Assembly: GCA_964635325.1 (NCBI GenBank)
Contig: CAZWOL010000028.1
Span: 1-36,969, forward strand
Direction of reading: 5' to 3'
DNA from: BOG-1112 sp964635325
GTDB lineage: Bacteria > Bdellovibrionota_B > Oligoflexia > Oligoflexales > Bog-1112
DNA length: 36,969 bases
This document shows positions 6,678 through 15,136 of the stretch, one piece after another. The notes under the pieces are model-generated. The model was not told the DNA's origin, ran no database searches, and saw only the letters and a program-made list of their open reading frames with translations. The position numbers were made by a program, and so were the translations under genes. Positions within the stretch are counted from its first letter, which is position 1; every line of letters starts with the position of its first letter.

Positions 6678-9374
6678 ATGGGAGCTCTGAGCTTTATGTA
6701 TCCGCTTTGGATTTTTTTCTTGCTATGGGTATATGCCAATCCAGTTTTTTCGGAGGCAGAGTCGGTGCGTGCAAATGATAAAAAGACTGAAGAACGCTTG
6801 CTGCAAAAGAGTGACACTTGGTCCCCAAGTATGGGATCTCTAAATCGCTGGTTTTTTGGAATGGTCCCCGCTTTTGTTGACCAAGCTTTGGCAAATGCAG
6901 TCGGAGCGCTGTTTCAAGTCGAGAGCGGACAGCGTTTTATCATGTCGTCATTGTTTAGTTCGAGAAACAAAGATGTCTCAAAATACGATAGCTATGGGGT
7001 GTATTCTGCCATACCTCTGCGACCTATTCCTCTTAGCAAGATCCATGCTCTGGTGGATGCAGCATCTTCTGAGAAACTAAATTGGGAAGGTGGACGCATG
7101 TCGGGAGGCAACTACGATGGAACACCCGAACATCGCAAAAAACTAGCACAGATCTTTCGAAGTTACTTGGATACAGATCCCCAAAACTCCATGCTTTATC
7201 CGGATCTAGCGACCCAAGAGTTGGTTCAAACTGTTTTTGAAGAATTCAATGTCGCAAATCCTCTCCACTCGTTATTTCCACTTGCAATCAAAGCGATGCG
7301 TGAAACAGCAGCGATGTTTGGATCCCTTGTTGGTAGTCGTTACGGCATCATTAATTCCGGTGGTCGCGAAGCGATTCGCATAGGCCTTAGAGCAATGAAA
7401 AACCAACGTATAGTTACAGAAGAAAGTAAACCAGCAAGGTTGCTTATCATCGATGACCCTTCGACCTCAGGGATTGCTCGCATTGCAAGTACATTGAATT
7501 TACAAAGTGAGACGACTGAGTCTAAGCAGCTACTCAGCTTAAAGCTTCTAGAAAACAAAGTGCCATTTGATTTTGCAGTACTCCACCTGCACTTTGATAA
7601 TTTATCTGAGACTAGCGAAATATTACGAATATTGAAGCAACGCTTTCCAAGCATTCAGATCCATTTGCATCTTTCCAATACAGTCTTTCGTCGTTTGCTT
7701 CTGGCTAAAGATGATGTTCAGTTTCTAAAAACTATCTTCCGTAATACGCATATTCATTCACTCTCCTATGAAAGCTCTGGTCTCATCTATGCAGGAGTGT
7801 CTGCAACAATTTTTGCAAACAATGCGGGTTATACTTCAGCCTTTGAAAGCCATGTCGAATGGCTCGGAGGGGGATACCCGGGAATCAATACAGCAGGCAG
7901 CTTGCCAGGGATCAATTACATTCTAGCTTATGTCTTGATCCTAAGTCATGGCCGCAGTGGTTTGGAAGAACTCGCTTTGACTTTTCAAAGTGAAGACTTT
8001 CCTTATGCAGATTCATTGCGTACAGAGTCTTCGATTCCTAGTTCCTATCAGAAAGCTTTGGTACAAAAACTCAGCGCAATCTTTTCCCGTGAAAAAAAAG
8101 ATAGCACTCCACAAAGTTCATCACCCTCTATTCTAGCTGACGAAGTTGCTATGGAACTTGCCAATTTTCGTCGCAAGCAGAGCATCCCAGATCGAGAGTG
8201 GCGCAGCACCATGGAATCAGTACTTGTTGGGGTCGCTCTACCTATCTTTGGTGCCAATACGGAAGATTATGCAGCTAAAGTTACGAGTGGTGGTACGGAG
8301 AGCCTGCGTCTTGCTATGCAAATTTACTTGCGACGCTTTCGTCGTGCCAATCCTGATGTCCAACCTGTTATCTTGATGAGTCGTACAGCCCATGTCGCAT
8401 TAGATCGTCACTGCCTAGATAATGATGTGAAGATTGTTCGCATTCCTGATGAGCGTGAGCATGGTTCCATTGATATCGAAGCTTTGGAAAAACTCATTGC
8501 AGAGACACCGAACATTGCTGCAATCGTTGCCTCGACTCCGAGCTATCCGATGGGTTCTGTTGATGATATTGAACGTGTTGCGCAGATTGCATACAGATCC
8601 AAGATACCACTTCATGTCGATAGCTGTCTCGGTGCATTCGTTATGCAGTTTTTGCCAAACAATCCCGTGCGTCTTGACTTTGCGAATCCACGTTGGATTG
8701 GAGTAAGTTCTTGGTCAGCAGATATTCACAAGTATGGAACCACACAAAAGGGTCTTTCCTTTCTTGGTATGCGTCGCTCTATGTTAGAACATGATACAGA
8801 TGCTTTCGAATCTATCTGTGCGCCTGTATCTGCAACAAATCTTGCAACTGGACTGACCTGTCTACTTGAGATCGGTGCAAGAGGTTATGAAGAGCGTGCT
8901 CTTAATATCGCTAGAGTGGGTCAGCAACTGCGCTCCGAGCTTGCGATGACGGATGGTATAAATTTGCTAGCGGTTCCGCGAGAAAATGTTCCTTCGTGGG
9001 TGGTTGCCTTTCAGTTGGCAGAACCTTTGCAAGATTTTACATATACACTCGATGAAATGCTCAAGCAATTTGGGTGGCATCTGAGTCGTGTAAGTCAGCA
9101 GACTTTGCATATTGCAGTAACGCAGGCTCATGTTCAGCAAGCTGATTTTATTCCTCACTTCATGCATAACTTAAAGTTTTGTATCGAACTGATCCGATCT
9201 CGTCCGCAGATGAGCATGAGTGTTGAAGCTGCATTGTATGGTGCGTCTGCAAATCTACCTACAGGCATCGGTGGTCCAAAAACTGCAGAACGTATATTAG
9301 CTGAGTCTCTGCGTTTGTATGCAATGAATGTTCAAACTCTACAAAGTCAAGCAACTCATCAAGGAGATTTGTAA
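6678..9374 (+). CDS. Tandem-fused sphingosine-1-phosphate lyase-like PLP protein with N-terminal export signal
   Basis: An 898-residue protein of two concatenated S1P-lyase folds (PLP fold type I); S1P lyase cleaves S1P to phosphoethanolamine and a fatty aldehyde. N-half (about 115-440): SGGNYDG (Tyr146), NPLH (194-197), NSGG (226-229), and WLGGGY...AGSLPG (395-411). The lysine block aligns without gaps to ESSGLIYAG, so Ser366 and Ala372 replace the two conserved lysines, and the His and Asp that contact PLP are gone. C-half (about 490-898): TSGGTES (536-542), TAH (His572), HVDSCLG (Asp648), SADIHKYG (Lys685) and Lys691. This half lacks the SGxxYxG/NPLH region and the WxGGxY...AGSxPG block. 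A hydrophobic N-terminus (YPLWIFFLLWVYANPVFS) indicates a signal peptide or membrane anchor. The ATG at 6696 is an alternative start. It is coupled to the sphingosine-kinase-like gene. Confidence 0.85.
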   Translation: MGALSFMYPLWIFFLLWVYANPVFSEAESVRANDKKTEERLLQKSDTWSPSMGSLNRWFFGMVPAFVDQALANAVGALFQVESGQRFIMSSLFSSRNKDVSKYDSYGVYSAIPLRPIPLSKIHALVDAASSEKLNWEGGRMSGGNYDGTPEHRKKLAQIFRSYLDTDPQNSMLYPDLATQELVQTVFEEFNVANPLHSLFPLAIKAMRETAAMFGSLVGSRYGIINSGGREAIRIGLRAMKNQRIVTEESKPARLLIIDDPSTSGIARIASTLNLQSETTESKQLLSLKLLENKVPFDFAVLHLHFDNLSETSEILRILKQRFPSIQIHLHLSNTVFRRLLLAKDDVQFLKTIFRNTHIHSLSYESSGLIYAGVSATIFANNAGYTSAFESHVEWLGGGYPGINTAGSLPGINYILAYVLILSHGRSGLEELALTFQSEDFPYADSLRTESSIPSSYQKALVQKLSAIFSREKKDSTPQSSSPSILADEVAMELANFRRKQSIPDREWRSTMESVLVGVALPIFGANTEDYAAKVTSGGTESLRLAMQIYLRRFRRANPDVQPVILMSRTAHVALDRHCLDNDVKIVRIPDEREHGSIDIEALEKLIAETPNIAAIVASTPSYPMGSVDDIERVAQIAYRSKIPLHVDSCLGAFVMQFLPNNPVRLDFANPRWIGVSSWSADIHKYGTTQKGLSFLGMRRSMLEHDTDAFESICAPVSATNLATGLTCLLEIGARGYEERALNIARVGQQLRSELAMTDGINLLAVPRENVPSWVVAFQLAEPLQDFTYTLDEMLKQFGWHLSRVSQQTLHIAVTQAHVQQADFIPHFMHNLKFCIELIRSRPQMSMSVEAALYGASANLPTGIGGPKTAERILAESLRLYAMNVQTLQSQATHQGDL

Positions 9375-9375
9375 A

Positions 9376-10428
9376 ATGATGCGTTCTCTCATTGCCATTC
9401 TTAGTTTAAGTGCTGCGAGTATTGCATTTTCACGGGATAGACTTTTGGTTGTTGTTAACCCTAACGCAGGTGGGGGACATGCTCTTAAGTACTATCAAGA
9501 TTCTGTAAAGCCATTGCTCAGTCAGGAATACGATCTCGAAGAATTCATCTCTGCAGAACCAAAAAAGACACAGAAATATTTGAAGACGCATCAGCATCTC
9601 ACATCCCTTCAGGGCATCGTAGGTGTGGGAGGTGATGGAACCATATTTGAGATCTACAATGGTCTCGCTAGCTCAAATCTTGGTCGTTATCATATTCCTC
9701 GTCTGCCAATAGCTCATATTCCTGCAGGGAGTGGAAATGCTTTGGCGCGCAGTATTCATCATCGAACTTGTGGAAACGCAACTCAGTTTAGCAAGGATGC
9801 GATGCTTAAGGGGATACTTGAGAAAAAATACCATTCCTTAGATCTTTGGAATTTTGAGACCGATCGAGGTGAAGATGGACTTTTGTTCCTAGGTTTTTCG
9901 CTGGGAATCATTTCCGATATCGATATCGATTCAGAATGGTTGCGTCCTTACTTAGGATCACTTCGTTTTGATGTCTATGGGGTTTGGAAATGGCTCATTT
10001 CAACATCATACCAAGCTGCATTGCGGTTGTCGGGAGCAAGAGAATGTTTTGCCCTCAATAATGACTTCCGTCAGATTTGGGGAATGAATATTCCCTTTGC
10101 AACGGAGACTATTCAAGTCTCTGCAGATGGACAGTTGGATGACGAGAAAATGCATCTCGTCTATCTACCGACAGTAGAGGCTGGATGGAGCAATCTTTTT
10201 GAGTATCTCATTAAAATTGAGACCCCTGCAGTGCATGACCTGCCATTTGTACATATGAATACAGTCCGTGATAGTTTAGAACTCAAGACAGACAAGTACA
10301 ATAAGATCACGGTTGATGGAGAGTTGCTTGGCCCTGGTACGACTCGGCTCACGATCGAAAAAAGTAAGTTTCGGGGCAAGGTCTTTGGGGCATCTTGTGA
10401 AACCGAAGCGACACATGTTTCTCCCTAG
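9376..10428 (+). CDS. Exported sphingosine kinase-like lipid kinase
   Basis: A 350-residue DAGK-catalytic-fold protein closer in look to eukaryotic sphingosine kinase than to bacterial DgkB/YegS. Motifs: NPNAGGGHAL (28-37), GVGGDGTIFEIYNGL (83-97; Asp87 matches SPHK1 Asp81 as I recall it), PAGSGNALARS (116-126), and GIISDIDIDSE (177-187). The last matches the SPHK1 block GFIADVDLESE, so Asp183 corresponds to the sphingosine-contacting Asp178. The N-terminus MMRSLIAILSLSAASIAFS is a good Sec signal peptide. The start at 9376 is set by AAGGAG (9361-9366) 9 nt upstream and lies 1 nt after the lyase stop. The predicted product is S1P. Since it needs ATP, an exported form makes best sense inside another cell. 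A broader ceramide or diacylglycerol kinase role is possible. Confidence 0.85.
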   Translation: MMRSLIAILSLSAASIAFSRDRLLVVVNPNAGGGHALKYYQDSVKPLLSQEYDLEEFISAEPKKTQKYLKTHQHLTSLQGIVGVGGDGTIFEIYNGLASSNLGRYHIPRLPIAHIPAGSGNALARSIHHRTCGNATQFSKDAMLKGILEKKYHSLDLWNFETDRGEDGLLFLGFSLGIISDIDIDSEWLRPYLGSLRFDVYGVWKWLISTSYQAALRLSGARECFALNNDFRQIWGMNIPFATETIQVSADGQLDDEKMHLVYLPTVEAGWSNLFEYLIKIETPAVHDLPFVHMNTVRDSLELKTDKYNKITVDGELLGPGTTRLTIEKSKFRGKVFGASCETEATHVSP

Positions 10429-10467
10429 AATCCTTTGCTAGATGTGCCATACAGTAAGAACAAGTGA

Positions 10468-10510
10468 TTGAAGTCTTTGCCATGCGCTAGTATATTGGCA
10501 AAAATTTTTG
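10468..10510 (+). promoter_or_regulatory. Promoter-like hexamers and AT dyad before the poly-Ser secreted protein
   Basis: TTGAAG (10468-10473) and TATATT (10491-10496) are separated by exactly 17 bp, giving a good sigma-70-type promoter for the gene at 10566. The expected start site falls in the perfect palindrome CAAAAATTTTTG (10499-10510), which could be an operator. This implies that 10566 is transcribed separately from the sphingolipid operon. Confidence 0.45.
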
Positions 10511-10565
10511 TCCATTTTGGATTTTTCATTTGAACTAGGCGAATTCCGTCAAAAGCGAAGTATTT

Positions 10566-11561
<996 letters not shown>

Positions 11562-11595
11562 TGATGTGTCAAATTCGCTGATTTGGTGTAAGCGC

Positions 11596-11880
11596 TTATT
11601 CAACTGGGTAAACGCATTCATGTACGCATAATCCGATCTTCGGAGTATCTTTGCGACCATCCTTCATGTGAAAATATCGAAATTCGGGAGTACCATCTTC
11701 AGGGCAGCTGGCAATTTCGAGAGCTAGCTCGCAGACGTATGTCTGACATGTTTCATAGCTATCATTGATATTTTGACAGACATGTTGATATTTTATATCG
11801 GGTTTGGCTTGAACTGATGAGCTGCTACAAGTTAATGAGTATAGAAATAGTCCTGGAATTAAAGACAACACACGACGCAT
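11596..11880 (-). CDS. Small Cys-rich secreted protein
   Basis: 94 residues from ATG 11880, which has GGAG 9 nt upstream; a TTG two codons earlier is too close to the ribosome site. The signal peptide RRVLSLIPGLFLYSLTC may end in a weak lipobox (SLTC) or be cleaved after VQA. After VQA the chain holds six cysteines (HVC, TC, VC, SC, LC, EC), enough for three disulfides, typical of a small extracytoplasmic protein. No family recognised. It is convergent with the poly-Ser gene across a 34-bp gap and shares a strand with the kinase gene behind it. Confidence 0.65.
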   Translation of the reverse strand: MRRVLSLIPGLFLYSLTCSSSSVQAKPDIKYQHVCQNINDSYETCQTYVCELALEIASCPEDGTPEFRYFHMKDGRKDTPKIGLCVHECVYPVE

Positions 11881-11964
11881 AGCCAAAATCTCCTTAGTAT
11901 TTTTTCCGATTTTAGCAAGGGTGTATGAGGAAAGGATGAGCGTGGTGAGCTAGAAAGTGCCGGA

Positions 11965-13050
11965 CTATTTAGTGATGCTGCTTATAGATTCTGTAGCTCC
12001 TTCATTTCGTGCCGGTGCAATATACAAATATCCAAAAATCAGGGCAAATACAGAAGCAGATGGAAGGTGTGCGTAGGAAGCTTGCACGATTTGATTGAAT
12101 TGGTTCCAGTATCCATATGTCGAGCTTAGTAGCGTTTGTCTTTGTTGAGTACTCATCTGCTCGTCGATTTGCAGACCTGTTTCTCCCATCCATGTCAAGG
12201 GATGTGAAATAACGAATGTGATATCTCGAATATTTTTCTCTGCTTGAGCATTCAATAATCTTGAACGCAAATCATTGGCGATTGTTTTAAATAATGCAGA
12301 ACTTCTTCCGTGATTTTTTTCCAATAGAAACTCAAGTATTTTTCCTAAGCTATAGAGATCTGCTTGGACAAAACGAAAATCATCACCATTGATCGCCTGT
12401 GGTGCGCTATATGCTGGGGTTCCTCGTTGTACTGATCCGGAAGATCCATACCATGGCTCGGCAAGCCCAAAGTCAGAGAGCTTAATTGTGCCTGTGCTAT
12501 CTATAAGAAAGTTTTCAGGTTTCAAATCAAAATGTATAAATTTGTGCTTCTTCAGAAAAAGCAAGGCGGAAGTAATTTGGTGAAAAATTCTCAATAGTTC
12601 AGCTTCACTCAAGTTTCGGGAGAGAAGCCACTGACTTAAATCTCCATTGCTGCAATAGGGTAATGGAATTTGGTGATTCTCAAAGAGATCTGGACCTGCA
12701 TGTTGACGTCTATAGGGTAAGAGTATGTTGATATGCGTATCGGTGCCAACAGATGTAAAAAAACAGATTTCGCGTTGTATCGCTTCCCGAGCTATCTGCA
12801 AGCTTGCGTCATCGAGGTTTGGAATCAGCTCTTTTACAACCCATATCTCGTTGGTTCTTGGGTCTCTATACAGATTGATAATTCCAAAGGCACCTGCGCC
12901 AATCTCTCGCTCCAATATTTTAGGATCGTTGTTGTTGCTATCATTTTCATCAGTCGCTAACAGAAACGGGGAATATGCAAAAAGAAATGCAGAAAAAATA
13001 TAAACAAAAAAATTGAGGCTAATGAATTTGTTATTTTGAATCTTGATCAT
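11965..13050 (-). CDS. Eukaryotic-type Ser/Thr protein kinase with signal peptide
   Basis: 361 residues from ATG 13050 (GGAG 6 nt upstream). The hydrophobic segment at residues 9-32 is an export signal. It is followed by a full Hanks-type kinase domain: glycine loop GAGAFG (51-56), Lys73 in VVKEL, probable helix-C Glu94, catalytic loop HFDLKPEN (173-180, Asp175), DFG (193-195), GTPAYSAPQ (APE reads APQ) and ADLYSLG. Phe in place of Arg in HRD makes it a non-RD kinase. All catalytic residues are present, so it should be active. Unlike PknB-type bacterial kinases there is no cytoplasmic kinase followed by a transmembrane sensor; the kinase domain itself comes after the signal. A second hydrophobic stretch near the C-terminus (VFALIFGYLYIA) could anchor it. 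Export of an ATP-dependent kinase suggests delivery to another cell. Confidence 0.85.
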   Translation of the reverse strand: MIKIQNNKFISLNFFVYIFSAFLFAYSPFLLATDENDSNNNDPKILEREIGAGAFGIINLYRDPRTNEIWVVKELIPNLDDASLQIAREAIQREICFFTSVGTDTHINILLPYRRQHAGPDLFENHQIPLPYCSNGDLSQWLLSRNLSEAELLRIFHQITSALLFLKKHKFIHFDLKPENFLIDSTGTIKLSDFGLAEPWYGSSGSVQRGTPAYSAPQAINGDDFRFVQADLYSLGKILEFLLEKNHGRSSALFKTIANDLRSRLLNAQAEKNIRDITFVISHPLTWMGETGLQIDEQMSTQQRQTLLSSTYGYWNQFNQIVQASYAHLPSASVFALIFGYLYIAPARNEGATESISSITK

Positions 13051-13123
13051 CAAAGTCTCCTTGCTATAGAAAAATACGAATTCAGTCGAAATCAAATGAT
13101 TGGGTTGAGTTGTGAGTGAGAAG

Positions 13124-13152
13124 GGTATAGAGGAGTACTGTCTGCAAGTCAA
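13124..13152 (-). promoter_or_regulatory. Promoter candidate for the secreted protein kinase
   Basis: On the minus strand TTGACT (13152-13147) and TATACC (13129-13124) are separated by 17 bp. The expected start site is near 13117, giving a leader of about 65 nt before ATG 13050. This placement also argues against the longer reading frame that begins at 13152. Confidence 0.45.
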
Positions 13153-13186
13153 TCGCGGTGTTTTAATATGTTGATTTTAAAGAAAT

Positions 13187-15091
13187 TTATCGGTAAGGAA
13201 ACAAGCGAAGCCTTGCTCTGGATCCCTCAACTTCTATTTGCCCTGTGTAGGTTTTGATCAAACTTGTAAGTGCGGCGCTTGCTACCTCTTGTAAGAAATC
13301 ACTTTGCTGATGATCAGGATTGAGCCACGAGTCTTTCCAGTCAGTGGAGTTGTCACCCGTAAATGTACACTTGAGTCCTGCGGTATCCCCCTCCTCAATA
13401 GCAAACTCGAGATGGATGACTTGCTTCTTTAGATTTTTTTGTAAGAGAATGAGGAATGATGCCAGACCCATAATAAGTGCACGTTTATCAAAACGTAAGG
13501 GCATCTGACTGAGTTCGCTGTCATGTATAGAGAGAATTACATTAATGCCAAGACGTTCTAGTGTTTTGAGCATGCTCTCGCGAAAATTTTTTACAAAACT
13601 TGTGATTGTGATCGGTTCGTGGTTGAGATCATGTTCTTCTAAAGCTGTTGTGACCAGTACTGATCGTATTGCAACTTGTATGGTAGTGACCAGTTTCTGC
13701 GCTTTTTTTAGGTCCGTTTGCAAGGCTTCATTAGGACAGAAAGATTCCACAGCTGACAGAATTCCCTGCATTTTGGCAACGGGGGTATTGAGGTTGTGAC
13801 TCAGGAGCGAAATAAAATTGCTTTTAGCAGAAACTAACTCCGAATCTGATTTTTCCTGGATGCGCAGACGCCAGTGGTAGAAGGATTCGATTGAAAGTTT
13901 TGCAAAGGTTGCGAGTACAAAAGCGAGCAATCCAGCGTAGAGTGAGTCAAAAACTGGGAAGTAAATGTTGAAATATATGATGGCAAGTACATTGCACAGT
14001 AGGCTTGCGCCAGCGAAAGCCAAGAAGACCGCAAGTGAGTACATCGCACCAAAACGATGTAGAAAAACAATGATGCTCAGAGCGAGTAGTAATGCCATGC
14101 TGAGTGAGAATGTTTTGGAAGCTACAGCAACAAGCGCATTGTCATGAAACATCTGCGCTTGCTGCGCCCAGAACTTATGAAGAGGTGTTCCAAAGCGACG
14201 CGTCGACATCTGCAGTGGGTCGAGCACGGTTTTGACTCTATTCGTGTCCGATGCCTTGAACATACCCTCCTTGCCTTGTACAACAGAGTTTCCCACAAAT
14301 ACTGTTTTGCCCTGGAAGAATGATGGATGCACCTGTGTGCCTTGTTGTCTGAGTTCCATGATTTCGTGAAAAGAAAAATCAGCAAAGTCTGAATAGTTGT
14401 TGTAGTGCAAAAGATAAGATTTGGGAGGGGGGATCTGCCTAGCGAATGAATCGCGCGACGTAGGCTTGCGCCAATATAAAGTAGAGAGCTTTTGCATGAT
14501 CCAGTTTTGCCAGGCCTCATCATACATGCAAACCGTTTGCAGGTGTGTGTCACATGGATCCGCTTCCAGTAATTTCGCGTGAGCTTTGAATTCCGAAGCT
14601 AGATTTTTGAATAACGCAGGATGTGTTGCAAAGTAGAGGGAGCGTCCTTGTGTCTTTGCTTTTTCAACGACGGAAAGCAGTGGTCCATATCGCGATCCAC
14701 TTGGAAATGCATCAGGTTGCCAATGTACAAAAATGTTTTGAGCTCCCAGATCCAGAAGTCTATTCAAAAGTCGTGCATAACTGATCATATTCGTATCTTT
14801 ATGATCCCGAATGTGCACCTGATTCAGAGTGCTAAAGTCGCTGTCTTGCAAAGATACTGTGACAAAGGGGGAAGGCGCCTGCAGCTGTCGGGGGCCTGCA
14901 ATACGCAAGGTCCAGTACATGAGTCGCAAATCAATCTGTGAAGATAAGCGACGATTTTTCTGCCCAGTATAGAGCAGATAACTCAGACTCCAAAAAAGCA
15001 GGAATGAGAGTAGTATCGGATATAGTACATCCACCCACCAGAATTTGAAGTAGAGGTGTTGGAACCACGGAAATATTTTGGACCGAATCAA
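13187..15091 (-). CDS. CHASE2 sensor histidine kinase-like protein with phospho-acceptor His but degenerate ATPase domain
   Basis: 634 residues from TTG 15091 (AAAGGA 9 nt upstream). It has one N-terminal membrane segment (YPILLSFLLFWSLSYLL), an extracytoplasmic CHASE2-type sensor (about 50-320, ending FFQGKTVFVGNS), then three membrane segments (about 330-400). The DHp helix has H-box LLSHNLNTPVAKMQG with His432 as acceptor. The region where HATPase_c should lie (about 520-634) keeps the overall length but has lost the catalytic boxes: the N-box position reads GLASFLILLQKN, G1 reads DNSTDWKD, and the G2 glycines are absent. It is therefore not expected to bind ATP. It lies 45 bp downstream of the partner kinase gene in the same operon. 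No response regulator is present in the window. Confidence 0.85.
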   Translation of the reverse strand: MIRSKIFPWFQHLYFKFWWVDVLYPILLSFLLFWSLSYLLYTGQKNRRLSSQIDLRLMYWTLRIAGPRQLQAPSPFVTVSLQDSDFSTLNQVHIRDHKDTNMISYARLLNRLLDLGAQNIFVHWQPDAFPSGSRYGPLLSVVEKAKTQGRSLYFATHPALFKNLASEFKAHAKLLEADPCDTHLQTVCMYDEAWQNWIMQKLSTLYWRKPTSRDSFARQIPPPKSYLLHYNNYSDFADFSFHEIMELRQQGTQVHPSFFQGKTVFVGNSVVQGKEGMFKASDTNRVKTVLDPLQMSTRRFGTPLHKFWAQQAQMFHDNALVAVASKTFSLSMALLLALSIIVFLHRFGAMYSLAVFLAFAGASLLCNVLAIIYFNIYFPVFDSLYAGLLAFVLATFAKLSIESFYHWRLRIQEKSDSELVSAKSNFISLLSHNLNTPVAKMQGILSAVESFCPNEALQTDLKKAQKLVTTIQVAIRSVLVTTALEEHDLNHEPITITSFVKNFRESMLKTLERLGINVILSIHDSELSQMPLRFDKRALIMGLASFLILLQKNLKKQVIHLEFAIEEGDTAGLKCTFTGDNSTDWKDSWLNPDHQQSDFLQEVASAALTSLIKTYTGQIEVEGSRARLRLFPYR

Positions 15092-15136
15092 CGCTTTAAT
15101 TCCTTTGTGAATGTCGTCTCGAAGTGACGTATAGTA

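Noticed and set aside
12733..12960. Plus-strand frames opposite the secreted protein kinase
   Set aside because: Antisense shadows of a clear kinase domain with no own signals.
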